Shown: positions 41,395-49,979, counted from the first letter of the stretch. The stretch: DNA of 64,000 nucleotides from Myxococcota bacterium (GCA_023150875.1 JAKLKC010000002.1:178737-242736), one strand, 5' to 3'. Numbers and translations are program-made. Notes: generated by a model not told the origin, from the letters alone.

Positions 41395-42693
41395 ATGAGC
41401 CGCGACCGCGACGTCTTCCCGGTGCTGCGAAAGGCCGCCGCCGCGGCCCTGCGCGGCTCCCGCATGCCCGAGCAGGCGGTGGGGCTCTTCGAGCGCGCGG
41501 CCCCGGACGACGCCCCCGCCCTGGAGATGGACCTGGCGAAGGCCCAGGAAATGATGGAGGAGTGGGCCCTCGGGCGCGCGCTGGAGGCGGTACCGACCCT
41601 GCTCCCTCCCATCCAGGCGGCGGTCGTCGACGTCCTGGGGGACCGGGGTTCGGCGACCGCCCTGGTCGCCTTGGAGGGGATGGACCTGGACCGCCACTCC
41701 GCCAAGGCGGTCTCCCACGCCCTGGGCCCCCTGCGCGCCCGGGGGCTCGCGCCGCCCCAGGCTCCCCGGGGCAGCGGCCTCCTCGCCGCCGCCCCCGGCC
41801 GCGAGACGGAGCGGTTGGCCTTCTGCACCCCCCACGACGCCCACGGCCAGGCCCTGTGGATGCTGGTCGAGCACAGCGCCACGGAGGGCACCTTCGTCCA
41901 CAGCGGCATGATCGACGAGCGGATCGGCTTCGCGGGCTTCACCAGCCTCCGCCAGTCCCGCAAGGCCGCCAAGGAGATCCAGGACTACTACCGGTCGGAC
42001 CCGGGGCTGGTGATGACCGCCATCCCGGTGCCCCTGGGGGTCCGCATGCTCCTGGACGCCCGGGCCCGGGCCGAGGCGGCGCGGGAGCCTCCCAACCAGG
42101 CGGTGGTCAGCCTCCTGTCCTCGCTACCCCGCTCCCTCCTGGACGAGGCGGCCTCCCTCGAACTCCCGGCCCTGCGTGAGGCCACCGATCCCGAGGTCCT
42201 GCCCCGCTCCCTGTACCTGCTGACGGTGCCCTCCCTCCGGGCCTGGGCCCTCCCCGCCGACGCCGTGGAGGCCCTGCGGCTCCGGGTCGCCGAGGCGGCC
42301 TCCAGCTCCCTGGTGCTGGCCGGGACCTCCGCCGAGGACCGGATCCGGGACGTGCTGGCCCGGGGCACCGAGGACCTCATGCGGTCCGGGTGGGGAGGCG
42401 TCCTGTCCGCCCGTCTCCGACACCTGGGGACGCTGCTGCTGCACCGGGGGATCGGCGGGCTCGCCGCCGTCGCCTTCGGGGTCGCCGAGGCCCTCCGGGA
42501 GGGCCGGCCGTCCCCCTGGCGGATCCCCGTCGTCGCCGTGTGGCTCGCCGCCAGCCTCCGGATGGAGGAGGTCGATGACCTGCTGGTGCGGGACGGCGTC
42601 CTGCCGCCGCCCCGACGGGGGCAGCCCGAAGACGAGGCCGCCGGACCGGGGTCCGGCCCCGACGCCCCCCGGATCATCCTCCCCGGGGGTTGA
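41395..42693 (+). CDS. Uncharacterised helical-repeat protein
   Basis: Soluble protein of 432 residues with GGAGAGAGACCCCC before the ATG. It is almost wholly helical, with weak HEAT/ARM-like periodicity (IQAAVVDVLGDRGSATALVALEGMDLDRHSAKAVSHALGPLRARGL is a HEAT-type pair). The middle section contains a small alpha/beta insert (ETERLAFCTPHDAHGQALWMLVEHSATEGTFVHSGMIDERIGFAGF). The C-terminus is a Pro/Gly/Asp-rich tail. There is no signal peptide and no catalytic motif. Its last 20 nt overlap the convergent lipoprotein gene. It may be functionally linked to the preceding pair, but it has its own promoter. Confidence 0.75.
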   Translation: MSRDRDVFPVLRKAAAAALRGSRMPEQAVGLFERAAPDDAPALEMDLAKAQEMMEEWALGRALEAVPTLLPPIQAAVVDVLGDRGSATALVALEGMDLDRHSAKAVSHALGPLRARGLAPPQAPRGSGLLAAAPGRETERLAFCTPHDAHGQALWMLVEHSATEGTFVHSGMIDERIGFAGFTSLRQSRKAAKEIQDYYRSDPGLVMTAIPVPLGVRMLLDARARAEAAREPPNQAVVSLLSSLPRSLLDEAASLELPALREATDPEVLPRSLYLLTVPSLRAWALPADAVEALRLRVAEAASSSLVLAGTSAEDRIRDVLARGTEDLMRSGWGGVLSARLRHLGTLLLHRGIGGLAAVAFGVAEALREGRPSPWRIPVVAVWLAASLRMEEVDDLLVRDGVLPPPRRGQPEDEAAGPGSGPDAPRIILPGG

Positions 42694-43279
42694 AGGCGTC
42701 GGCGGGTCGCCGTTTCGGCTCGAACTTCCAGACCTCGATCTGGTCGAACTGAGGCGCGTCGGCGGCGATGCGCCGCAGCGAGATCCGGCGCATCCCCCAC
42801 GCGTTGTTCACCCGGACCTCCTTGCTGGCCTCGATGGCGGGCCCCAGGTCCAGGGGGAACCCGCAGACGCCGTATGCGGTCTTGCGGTCCATGGGGGCGG
42901 CGAAGGGATACCGGATGTGGAAGATCCGCCCCCTCCACAGGCGGATCTCCGCCTTCTCGTAGCGGACCACCACCTGCCCGTCCGGCAGGACGGCCCGCTC
43001 CCGCTGCGGCCCGAGCTGCTCCTCGATGTCCTGGGGGTCGATGGACGCGAACTCCCGGCCGGCGAGGTAGGGCACGTCGACGTGCAGCCCCTCCTTCTTC
43101 TTGTACTTCGGCGGGGCCCGCTCCCTCCGGACCTTCTCGGCCTGGGCGATCAGGCTCGGCCGGCCGGCGGGCGCCTCCGCCCCGCCGCAGCCCCAGGCGA
43201 CGGCGAGGGCCGCCACGGCCGCGAGGGCACAGACGCCCGCCGGGGCACGCCGTCCTTGGGAGCGTTCTCGCGGTGGCAC
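42674..43279 (-). CDS. Lipoprotein of unknown function
   Basis: Lipoprotein of 201 residues. The start is set at the GTG giving VPPRERSQGRRAPAGVCALAAVAALAVAWGCGG, since this yields a proper signal peptide with lipobox AWGC; the ATG of the ORF track lies 47 codons further up in the promoter region of moaD. The mature protein has a Lys-rich spacer (PPKYKKKEGLHVDVPYLAGREF) and a strand-rich domain (GQVVVRYEKAEIRLWRGRIFHIRYPF ... TAYGVCGFPLDLGP). No family is recognised. Its promoter overlaps that of the divergent moaD gene. Confidence 0.78.
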   Translation of the reverse strand: MPPRERSQGRRAPAGVCALAAVAALAVAWGCGGAEAPAGRPSLIAQAEKVRRERAPPKYKKKEGLHVDVPYLAGREFASIDPQDIEEQLGPQRERAVLPDGQVVVRYEKAEIRLWRGRIFHIRYPFAAPMDRKTAYGVCGFPLDLGPAIEASKEVRVNNAWGMRRISLRRIAADAPQFDQIEVWKFEPKRRPADAFNPRGG

Positions 43280-43285
43280 GACGGC

Positions 43286-43315
43286 ATCCTGCCCCACGGC
43301 GCGTGCCGTTGACAA
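43286..43315 (-). promoter_or_regulatory. Promoter of the 43279 lipoprotein gene
   Basis: Minus-strand TTGTCA - 18 nt - CAGGAT. The -10 is weak. Its -35 overlaps the -35 of the opposite moaD promoter base for base, so the two promoters probably compete. Confidence 0.4.
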
Positions 43316-43337
43316 CTTCCCGCCAGGGCCGGATATT
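43309..43337 (+). promoter_or_regulatory. Promoter of moaD-moaE-trmB, leaderless
   Basis: TTGACA - 17 nt - GATATT. The -10 box ends 6 nt before the GTG start of moaD, so the mRNA should begin at the start codon. Confidence 0.6.
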
Positions 43338-43343
43338 CGGCCC

Positions 43344-43619
43344 GTGCCCGCCCCCACCCCCCGTCCCACCATCCGCGTGGTCGTCCGCCTCTTCGCCTCC
43401 CTCCGGGAGCGCCTCGGCACCGACCGGATCTCCCTGGACCTCCCCGAGGGCGCGCCCGCGTCCGCCGTCTTCCCGGCGCTGTTCCCCGCCGAGGCGTCCT
43501 CGGGGACCGGCTGGCCGGGTCCCCTGATGTACGCGGTCGGCCACGCCTACGTGACCGCCGAGACCCCACTCGCCGACGGCGACGAGGTCGCCCTGATCCC
43601 CCCCCTGGGGGGAGGCTGA
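43344..43619 (+). CDS. moaD: Molybdopterin synthase small subunit MoaD
   Basis: Ubiquitin-like sulfur carrier of 91 residues. IRVVVRLFASLRERLGTDRISLDLPEGAPASAVFPAL is the first half of the beta-grasp fold, and the protein ends DGDEVALIPPLGGG with the C-terminal Gly-Gly that becomes the thiocarboxylate. The GTG at 43344 is chosen because it lies just downstream of a near-consensus promoter and removes a long non-homologous extension present in the ORF track. It is followed 12 nt later by moaE, its partner in converting precursor Z to molybdopterin. The rest of the Moco pathway is not in this window. Confidence 0.9.
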   Translation: MPAPTPRPTIRVVVRLFASLRERLGTDRISLDLPEGAPASAVFPALFPAEASSGTGWPGPLMYAVGHAYVTAETPLADGDEVALIPPLGGG

Positions 43620-43631
43620 GGCAAGCAGGCG

Positions 43632-44045
43632 ATGCCCTTCGTGACCCGAGAGCCCCTGGACCTGGCGCGCATTTCGAGGGAGGTCGAGTCCCCCGCCCAC
43701 GGCGCGGTCTGCACCTTCGCGGGCGTGGTGCGGGACCACGACTCCGGCCAGCCGGTGGTGGCGCTGGAGTACGAGTGCTACCCCGAGATGGCGGAGCGGG
43801 AGATGGGAAGGGTCCGGGACGACGTGCTGGCCCGGTGGCCCGGCTGCCGGATCGCCCTCGTCCACCGGGTGGGGAGGCTCCTCGTGGGGGAGGTCAGCGT
43901 CGCCATCGCGGTGGGCTCACCCCACCGCGCCGAGGCGTTCGAGGCGTGCCGCCACGCCATCGACACCCTCAAGGCCACGGTGCCCATCTGGAAGAAGGAG
44001 ATCCACCCGGACGGCGCGGCCTGGAAGGGAAACCGGCCGGCATGA
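43632..44045 (+). CDS. moaE: Molybdopterin synthase catalytic subunit MoaE
   Basis: MoaE of 137 residues, which with MoaD inserts the dithiolene sulfurs into precursor Z (cPMP). Characteristic segments: HGAVCTFAGVVRDHDSGQPVVALEYECYPEMAEREM, CRIALVHRVGRLLVGEVSVAIAVGSPHRAEAFEACRHAIDTLKATVPIWKKEIHPDGAAW. The conserved Lys residues of the active site lie in KATVPIWKKE, and the Arg/His residues in FEACRHAID. Its stop overlaps the trmB start (ATGA). The presence of moaDE implies that the organism makes molybdenum cofactor and so has Moco enzymes elsewhere. Confidence 0.95.
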   Translation: MPFVTREPLDLARISREVESPAHGAVCTFAGVVRDHDSGQPVVALEYECYPEMAEREMGRVRDDVLARWPGCRIALVHRVGRLLVGEVSVAIAVGSPHRAEAFEACRHAIDTLKATVPIWKKEIHPDGAAWKGNRPA

Positions 44046-44800
44046 GCGACGGAGGCGCGGGCGGCGAGGGCCGCCGAGGGCCCCGGGACCGGGGGGAGGT
44101 CCCCAGCCACTCCGGCTCCCGCCGCGAGTTCCGGCTGGACCCCGCTCGCGGCCGCTTCAACCCCTACGTCGCGCGCCTCTCGGAGTACCCGGGCCTGATC
44201 CTCACCGGGGACGAGGCCCGGTCCCTGAGGGGCCGTTGGGCGGCGGAGGGCTTCGACTCCCCCGGCGACGTCTGGCTGGAGATCGGCCCCGGCAACGGCT
44301 TCTTCCTGTCGGGGATGGCGGCGCTCCACCCCGAGCGCCGCTTCGTGGGGGTCGAGATCCGCTACAAGCGGGTGTGGATGACGGCGAAGAAGCTCCACCA
44401 CGCCGCCGTCCGGAACGCCCGCGTCGTGCACTTCCACGCCGGCTTCCTGCCGGAGATCTTCGCCCCGGGGGAGCTCTCGGGGGTCTTCGTCAACCACCCG
44501 GATCCCTGGCCCAAGGACCGGCAGCAGAAGCACCGCCTGTTCAACCCCGACTTCGCGGCCATCCTGGAGTTCCTGGTCCGCCCCGGCGGGGAGCTCCGCG
44601 TCAAGAGCGACTTCGCCCCCTATGTCCCGGCGGTGCGCGACGCCTTCGCCGGCACCCGCTTCGCCGAGACCGCCTTCACCCCCGACATCAACCGCCCGGG
44701 CGAGCCCCTCGCGGCGGGCGACGTGGTCACGAACTACCAGCGCAAGTTCATCGAGAGGGGCCTCCCGGTCTTCTTCATGTCGCTGCGGCGCGGGGCCTGA
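44042..44800 (+). CDS. trmB: tRNA (guanine-N7-)-methyltransferase TrmB
   Basis: SAM-dependent methyltransferase of 252 residues that makes m7G46 in tRNA. Motifs: VWLEIGPGNGFFLSGMAALHPERRFVGVEIRYKRVWMTAKK (SAM binding), VVHFHAGFLPEIF, and the family signature VFVNHPDPWPKDRQQKHRLFNPDFAAILEFLVRPGGELRVKSDF. The N-terminal 30 residues are Gly/Arg-rich and probably disordered. Start at the ATG overlapping the moaE stop; the longer ORF is out of frame with moaE and contains nothing homologous. Its presence in a moa operon is an accidental housekeeping linkage rather than a functional one, as far as known. Confidence 0.94.
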   Translation: MSDGGAGGEGRRGPRDRGEVPSHSGSRREFRLDPARGRFNPYVARLSEYPGLILTGDEARSLRGRWAAEGFDSPGDVWLEIGPGNGFFLSGMAALHPERRFVGVEIRYKRVWMTAKKLHHAAVRNARVVHFHAGFLPEIFAPGELSGVFVNHPDPWPKDRQQKHRLFNPDFAAILEFLVRPGGELRVKSDFAPYVPAVRDAFAGTRFAETAFTPDINRPGEPLAAGDVVTNYQRKFIERGLPVFFMSLRRGA

Positions 44801-44887
44801 GAGGGTGCGCGGCGCGGTGACCGTGGTCGTGTTGCGGGCGCCCCGCAGCCCTGTCCGCCCCTCCCCGCCGCTGCTATCCTGCCGGAG

Positions 44888-45652
44888 ATGCCTGCCCCAA
44901 GCCCACCCGTCGCCTGGATCGTGGTGATCGGGGACGAGATCCTGTCCGGGAAGTTCCCCGACGCGAACTCCCCCTGGCTCCTGGCCCGGCTCCGGACGCT
45001 GGGGGTGAGGGTGAGGCAGGTCCAGACCGTGCCCGACGACGTCGGCGTGATTGCCGACACCGTCGCTGCCGCTGCGGCCGGAGCGGACTGGGTGCTGACC
45101 ACCGGCGGCGTCGGGCCCACCCACGACGACGTCACTATGGAGGGGATCGCCCGCGCCTTCGGCCAGGACGTCATCGAGCACCCCGAGCTGGGGGCCATCG
45201 TCCGCGCCCACCACGGGTCCCCCGAGGCGCTGCGCATGGCCCGGGTCCCCCGGGAGGCTCGCCTGGTCCACGCGGCCGGCCTCCGCTTCCCCCAGGTGGT
45301 GGTCCGGAACGTCTGGGTCTTCCCCGGCGTGCCCTACCTGCTGCGCCTGAAGTTCGACGCCGTCGCCGGCCTCCTGGGGGGCCGCCCGGTGGAGGCCGCC
45401 GCCGTCTACACCACCGACGGCGAGAGCGAGATCGCCGCGGTGCTGGACGCCGTGGTGGCCGCCCACCCCCGGGTCGCCATCGGCTCCTACCCCCGCTTCG
45501 GCGCCCCGGGCTGGCGGGTGCTCCTCACCGTCGAGGCCGACGAGAGGCCCCCCGTCGACGCCGCCGTCGGCGACCTGGTGGCCCGGCTGGGCGCCGAGCG
45601 GGTCTTCCGGGTGGTGGCGCGGTACGATCCCGCGGTCCCGGACGGGACCTGA
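44888..45652 (+). CDS. CinA-type molybdopterin-binding domain protein
   Basis: Protein of 254 residues with the MoCF/MoaB-Mog fold: WIVVIGDEILSGKFPDANSPWLLARLRTLGVRVRQVQTVPDDVGVIADTVAAAAAGADWVLTTGGVGPTHDDVTMEGIARAFGQ. This matches the N-terminal domain of CinA (competence/damage-inducible protein A; ADP-ribose pyrophosphatase in characterised members). The C-terminal NMN amidohydrolase domain of full CinA is absent. Position after moaDE-trmB would also fit a role in molybdopterin chemistry. A TATCCT box ends 7 nt before the ATG, suggesting a separate leaderless promoter. Confidence 0.85.
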   Translation: MPAPSPPVAWIVVIGDEILSGKFPDANSPWLLARLRTLGVRVRQVQTVPDDVGVIADTVAAAAAGADWVLTTGGVGPTHDDVTMEGIARAFGQDVIEHPELGAIVRAHHGSPEALRMARVPREARLVHAAGLRFPQVVVRNVWVFPGVPYLLRLKFDAVAGLLGGRPVEAAAVYTTDGESEIAAVLDAVVAAHPRVAIGSYPRFGAPGWRVLLTVEADERPPVDAAVGDLVARLGAERVFRVVARYDPAVPDGT

Positions 45653-45728
45653 GCCCCCTTGGCCGCCCCGAGTCCCCCCGGCGGGGTCGCGGCCCGGGAG
45701 CGGGCGAGGCGCGCGGAGATGGGAGCGC

Positions 45729-45759
45729 TTGCAGCGGCCGGGGGAGGAGGGGCTATACT
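45729..45759 (+). promoter_or_regulatory. Candidate promoter of the IPT surface-protein gene
   Basis: TTGCAG - 19 nt - TATACT, with a near-perfect -10 and slightly long spacing. Start of transcription would be near 45766, with a 95-nt leader before the ATG at 45861. Confidence 0.5.
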
Positions 45760-45860
45760 GTCGCGCCAGGCCGGATATGCGGGCGAGACCCCCTCCCGGC
45801 CCGAGGCCCCGGCGGGGCGCGCACCGACCGATCCCGCGCCCTCCCGCCCACGGAGCGACC

Positions 45861-47300
45861 ATGAGACCTTCCCGCCAGACCACCGCCCCCCTGGCCCTGG
45901 CCGCCGCCCTGGCGGCGGGTGGCGGCACCGCCCGCGCCGACGACGTGAACTCGTTCCTGGATGCGATGGAGGTGGACCTCGGGGACGTGAGCAACGTCAC
46001 CACCGCGGGGGACCTCACGAAGATGCTCCAGGTCCGCACCGACCTGGGGATCCTCACGCCCCAGGAAGGCAGCACGATGGGGCTGATGTACACGGGGAAC
46101 TACGGGCAGCTCCCCCAGTGCACCGACTCCGACAACGCCCCCATGAACTCCGCTGGCGGGGACACCATCAGCGTCGAGTTCGACGCCCAGGTGCCGTCGA
46201 CGGCGAACTCCTTCATCTTCAGCTTCTACTTCCTGAGCCGCGAATACCCCATCTACGTCGGGTCCACCTACAACGACAGCTTCACCGTGTACCTGAGCTC
46301 GGCGGCCTGGAACGGCAACATCGTGTTCGACGCCGCGGGCAACGTCATCGACGTCAACAACGCCCTGTTCGTGGTGACGGACTCCGCCTCCCTCTCGGGG
46401 ACGGGCTTCCACTGCCCCATGGCGGGCGGGGGCACGGGGTGGGTCAGCACGATCGCCCCCGTGGAGCCCGGCGAGACCCTCCACGTCAAGTTCGAGATCG
46501 GCGACATCTCCGACGGCGTGTTCGACTCGGCGGTCCTGGTGGACGACTTCTACTGGAGCGAGCTGGACCCCAAGCAACCCTACACCGGCGACCCCCTGCA
46601 GGTCTTCTTCCTGTCCCCCAAGCGGGGCTCGGTGGAGGGGGGCGAGACCACCATCGTCTACGGCGCCAACTTCACTTCCGGCTCGCGGGTGTACTTCGAC
46701 GGGGTGGAGCTGGACTCGACGGTGTTGAGCGACGAGCGGATTTCGGTGGTCACGCCCCCCGGCGCCCCCGGCTTTGTCGACGTGACCGTGAAGGACTTCG
46801 ACGGCGGCGGAGCGGTGAGCCAGGAGCTGACGCTGCTCAACGGCTACACCTACTACGACACGTCCAGCGGGGAGTGGCCCCCGGAGTTCCGGGCCATCGA
46901 GCCCGACTATTCCCACGTGGACGGGGGGCAGACCGTCACCATCCAGGGCGACTACTTCCAGCCCGGGGCCCTGGTGTACTTCGACGGGGTCGAGGCCACG
47001 GGGGTCGAGGTCCTGAACACCCAGACCATCAACGCCGTCACGCCGCCCCACGAGGCGGGGGTCTCGGAGGTCGTGGTGTTCAATCCCGACGGTCAGGTGA
47101 CCGAGCCCCCCTACCCCTTCACCTACAGCGAGGACGTGCCGGTCCCGGACGGCGACGACGGGGATCCCGCGGACGGGGGCGGTGGAGGTTCCTCCACCTG
47201 CGGCGGCTGCGACGTCCCCTCCAGGGCCGGCACGGGCGCCTTGCCCCTCCTCGCCGCCGTGGGCCTCCTCGCCGGCCTCCGCCGGCGGACCCGGGGATGA
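45861..47300 (+). CDS. Choice-of-anchor-L / IPT-domain surface protein with sorting tail
   Basis: Exported protein of 479 residues. Signal peptide MRPSRQTTAPLALAAALAAGGGTARA. Residues 27-235 look like the choice-of-anchor-L domain (DVNSFLDAMEVDLGDVSNVTTAGD ... SFIFSFYFLSREYPIYVGSTYNDSFTVYLSS ... AVLVDDFYWSE). Two IPT/TIG domains follow, beginning FFLSPKRGSVEGGETTIVYGANFTSGSRVYFDG and AIEPDYSHVDGGQTVTIQGDYFQPGALVYFDG. The end STCGGCDVPSRAGTGALPLLAAVGLLAGLRRRTRG is a MYXO-CTERM-like anchor signal. The ATG at 45861 has GGAG in front. The role is probably structural or adhesive at the outer surface. The stop overlaps the next start (ATGA). Confidence 0.87.
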   Translation: MRPSRQTTAPLALAAALAAGGGTARADDVNSFLDAMEVDLGDVSNVTTAGDLTKMLQVRTDLGILTPQEGSTMGLMYTGNYGQLPQCTDSDNAPMNSAGGDTISVEFDAQVPSTANSFIFSFYFLSREYPIYVGSTYNDSFTVYLSSAAWNGNIVFDAAGNVIDVNNALFVVTDSASLSGTGFHCPMAGGGTGWVSTIAPVEPGETLHVKFEIGDISDGVFDSAVLVDDFYWSELDPKQPYTGDPLQVFFLSPKRGSVEGGETTIVYGANFTSGSRVYFDGVELDSTVLSDERISVVTPPGAPGFVDVTVKDFDGGGAVSQELTLLNGYTYYDTSSGEWPPEFRAIEPDYSHVDGGQTVTIQGDYFQPGALVYFDGVEATGVEVLNTQTINAVTPPHEAGVSEVVVFNPDGQVTEPPYPFTYSEDVPVPDGDDGDPADGGGGGSSTCGGCDVPSRAGTGALPLLAAVGLLAGLRRRTRG

Positions 47301-48235
47301 GAACCATGCCCGACATCGTCCGGAACGCCCCTCTCCTGCTCCCCGCCCTCGCCGCCTCGGTGGCCCTCCAGGGCGGTTGCAGCCGCTACACCCTGGGCAC
47401 CGCGCCCAGCGACCCGCCGACGGCCCAGGCCTACGTGGTGGTGCCCCCCGCGACCGACGAGGGCGAGTCCACGCTGGCCCGCTACGCGCGGCTGCCCTAC
47501 GGCAGCGAGGTGCAGCTCGACGGCAGCCAGAGCTTCCATGACGTGGCCACCGGCCAGTCCACCGAGGGGCTGACGTACGAGTGGTCGATCCTGCTCACCC
47601 CCGAGGGCAGCGGGATCGCCCTCTCCGATCCCCTGGTGGCGATGCCCACCTTCACGCCGGACATCGCGGGGACCTACGAGTTCGAGCTGGTGGTGGTGGA
47701 CGAAGACGACCTGGTCAGCCCCCCGTCCATCGCCACGGTGATCGCCGCCGCGCCCGAGAACCTGACCATCACCATGAGCTGGACCACCGGCGCCACCGAC
47801 GTCGACGTCCACCTGATCCGCCCGGGGGGCGCCTACTGGAGCGAGGACGACTGCTACTTCGGCAACCCCGAGCCCGACTGGGGGGTCGTGGGATCGGTGG
47901 TGGACAACCCGGTGCTCAACCGTGACGACGACGACGGCGGCGACGTCGCCAACCCCGCCGTCGAGGAGGTCGTCGTCCAGAGGCCCGAGGACGGGGACTA
48001 CGAGGTGGTGGTGACCTACCACAACGACCGGGGCAACGACTTCACCGTCCAGCCCTCCCTGACCATTGCCGTGGGGAACATCATCATCGGCAACGCCGGC
48101 CCCGTCGAGCTGGCCGCCGAGGGCGACGCCTGGCGCGCGGTCCGGATCCGCTGGCCCGAGATGCAGGTGGAGCCCATCGACGAGATGACGACCCACACGG
48201 CCCTCGGCGGGCCCGACTACAACGAGGGGAGTTGA
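47297..48235 (+). CDS. Lipoprotein with PKD-like and metal-site-like domains
   Basis: Lipoprotein of 312 residues: MRTMPDIVRNAPLLLPALAASVALQGGCSRY with lipobox LQGGC; the second ATG (47306) is an equally possible start. Residues 45-150 form a PKD-type Ig fold (ARLPYGSEVQLDGSQSFH ... GLTYEWSILLTPEGSG ... IAGTYEFELVVVDEDDLVS). Residues 155-300 contain MSWTTGATDVDVHLIRPGG...DDCYFGNPEPDWG and the strand pair DGDYEVVVTYHN, a pattern seen in secreted myxobacterial proteins. It is coupled to the upstream surface-protein gene by ATGA and to the downstream carbonic-anhydrase-like gene by TTGA, so the three appear to be cotranslated. Confidence 0.83.
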   Translation: MRTMPDIVRNAPLLLPALAASVALQGGCSRYTLGTAPSDPPTAQAYVVVPPATDEGESTLARYARLPYGSEVQLDGSQSFHDVATGQSTEGLTYEWSILLTPEGSGIALSDPLVAMPTFTPDIAGTYEFELVVVDEDDLVSPPSIATVIAAAPENLTITMSWTTGATDVDVHLIRPGGAYWSEDDCYFGNPEPDWGVVGSVVDNPVLNRDDDDGGDVANPAVEEVVVQRPEDGDYEVVVTYHNDRGNDFTVQPSLTIAVGNIIIGNAGPVELAAEGDAWRAVRIRWPEMQVEPIDEMTTHTALGGPDYNEGS

Positions 48236-48765
48236 CCTCCTCCCCCCTCATCCTCCCCTACCGCGGCGTGTCCCCCCGCATCCACGCGTCCGCCTACGTC
48301 GCCCCCGGGGTGGCGGTGATCGGCGACGTGGAGGTGGGCGAGGACTCCAGCCTGTGGTTCGGCACGGTGGTCCGGGGGGACGTCTTCCCCATCCGGATCG
48401 GCAGGCGCACCAGCATCCAGGACGGCTCCGTGGTCCACGTCACCACGGACAAGCACGCGACCGTGGTGGGCGACGGATGCACCGTCGGGCACCGGGTGGT
48501 GCTCCACGGCTGCACCGTCCACGACCGTTGCCTGGTGGGGATCAACGCCGTTGTCCTGGACCGGGCCGTCGTCGGTCCCGACGCCTGGGTCGGCGCGGGG
48601 GCGGTGGTCGCCCCGGGCACCCGGATCCCGCCCTTCACCCTCGCCATGGGCGTCCCGGCGCGGGTCAAGCGGGACCTGCGCCCCGACGAGGTGGAGTGGC
48701 TGAAGTGGTCGGCCGCCCACTACGTGGACATCGCCCGGAACTACCGGGAGCCCGAGGGGAGCTGA
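48232..48765 (+). CDS. Gamma-class carbonic anhydrase-like left-handed beta-helix protein
   Basis: Hexapeptide-repeat protein of 177 residues starting at a TTG that overlaps the upstream stop (TTGA), with GAGGGGAG immediately before it. The repeats run through ASAYVAPGVAVIGDVEVGEDSSLWFGTVVRGDVFPIRIGRRTSIQDGSVVHVTTD. The three zinc-binding His of gamma carbonic anhydrases are present: one in DGSVVHV and two in VGHRVVLHGC. The C-terminal helix (DEVEWLKWSAAHYVDIARNY) is typical. Many such homologues are not proven anhydrases, so the activity is probable but not certain. Confidence 0.88.
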   Translation: MTSSPLILPYRGVSPRIHASAYVAPGVAVIGDVEVGEDSSLWFGTVVRGDVFPIRIGRRTSIQDGSVVHVTTDKHATVVGDGCTVGHRVVLHGCTVHDRCLVGINAVVLDRAVVGPDAWVGAGAVVAPGTRIPPFTLAMGVPARVKRDLRPDEVEWLKWSAAHYVDIARNYREPEGS

Positions 48766-48774
48766 CGGGAACCC

Positions 48775-49926
48775 TCAGATGTCGGTGCGGACCCGCTCGG
48801 CGATGAGCTGGCCGTCGATCTCCCGCAGGGAGGCCCGCATCCTGTCCACCCACTCGCCGCGGATGTTCACCTTCGCGGCCCGGTCCAGGACCTTCCGGTA
48901 GCACTCCCGGGCCTTGATGAGCAGGACCGTGGTCTGCTCCCGCAGGACGTCCCGGTACACCGCCTCGTCCTCGCCGGTGAGGCCCCGGGGGGAGGGTGAG
49001 TCGATGACGTCGACGCGGAAGCGACGATACAGCTCCCCCAGCCGGTAGCCCGCGGGGGCGACCCAGTCCCGGACCCCGAAACGGATGGTCTCCAGGTACT
49101 CCCGCTGGGCGTCGAGCACCAAGCGGGCCTTCCGCTCGAGCTGGGCCTCGGCCAGGGCGCGGTCGTCGACGTCGTCGAAGGTGACAGCCTCGGCCCGAAG
49201 GCGGTGGACCTCCCCCAACAGGTACCGGACCATGGCGCCGTGGTAGGGGGAGTAGAGGGTGCTCTCCCGGTGCGTGCGGTAGTGCCCCGCGAGGTCCGAG
49301 AGGGCCTGCTCGGCGGCGTCGAGCCGACCCGTGTCCATGTCGGCCTGGGCGAGGAGGGCGCGGGCCTCGAAGCGGTCCGCCTCCTCCCTCAGGCCACCGG
49401 CGAGGGCGGCCAGGAGGAGGGGCTTCGCTTCGGCGGGCCGGCCGGCGGCCAGCAGCATCCGCCCCGCGGACACCCGGACGTGCGCGACGTCGGACGCCCC
49501 GGGCCAGCCCGCGAGGTAGGCCAGGTAGTGCTCCGCCGCCCGGGAGGGCTGCCGCGCCCTCTCGGCGGCGAGGCCGGCGTTGAAACGGGCGCCCCCGTCC
49601 TCGTCCCACTCGGGGAAGAGCGCCACCAGCCGCTCGTAGAGGGCCAGGGCCCTGTCGTACTCGCAGGCGTCGAAGGCGCGGCTCCCCAGGTCCCAGAGAT
49701 CCCCGGCGGTGTATCGGTCCAGGCCGGTCAGGAGGTCCCGCCCGGCGGGCAGCGCGGTGGCCTGCCCCTGGATCCGCAGGGGAGGCAGCGCTGACCGGTC
49801 GGACTCGACCACGGCCCCGACGGCGGGACCCGGCGCGGCGACCGTGGGGACCGCGGCCCACCCACCCCGGGGCGCGAGCCCCAGGAGGACGATGGCGGTC
49901 ATCCGACAGGCGGCCAGCGGTCGCAC
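48775..49926 (-). CDS. Exported TPR protein
   Basis: Protein of 383 residues starting at a GTG with CGGAGGTTCCG in front. The N-terminus MRPLAACRMTAIVLLGLAPRGGWAA is a signal peptide. Five or more TPR hairpins are visible (RAFDACEYDRALALYERLVALFPEWDEDGGARFNAGLAAERARQPSRAAEHYLAYLAGWPG ... ALLAQADMDTGRLDAAEQALSDLAGHY), then a long helical region with charged repeats (REYLETIRFGVRDWVAPAGYRLGELYRRFRV). It resembles the periplasmic TPR proteins that accompany adventurous-gliding or envelope complexes in Myxococcota, though no partner genes for such a complex are adjacent. Function not assigned. Confidence 0.8.
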   Translation of the reverse strand: MRPLAACRMTAIVLLGLAPRGGWAAVPTVAAPGPAVGAVVESDRSALPPLRIQGQATALPAGRDLLTGLDRYTAGDLWDLGSRAFDACEYDRALALYERLVALFPEWDEDGGARFNAGLAAERARQPSRAAEHYLAYLAGWPGASDVAHVRVSAGRMLLAAGRPAEAKPLLLAALAGGLREEADRFEARALLAQADMDTGRLDAAEQALSDLAGHYRTHRESTLYSPYHGAMVRYLLGEVHRLRAEAVTFDDVDDRALAEAQLERKARLVLDAQREYLETIRFGVRDWVAPAGYRLGELYRRFRVDVIDSPSPRGLTGEDEAVYRDVLREQTTVLLIKARECYRKVLDRAAKVNIRGEWVDRMRASLREIDGQLIAERVRTDI

Positions 49927-49950
49927 CGGAACCTCCGAGCACGAGACCTT

Positions 49951-49979
49951 ATCATACGTCGCGCCCCGCCCACGACGAA
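49951..49979 (-). promoter_or_regulatory. Candidate promoter of the 49926 TPR gene
   Basis: Minus-strand TTCGTC - 17 nt - TATGAT; the -10 is good, the -35 poor. The leader is about 18 nt and contains the GGAGG ribosome binding site. Confidence 0.45.
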
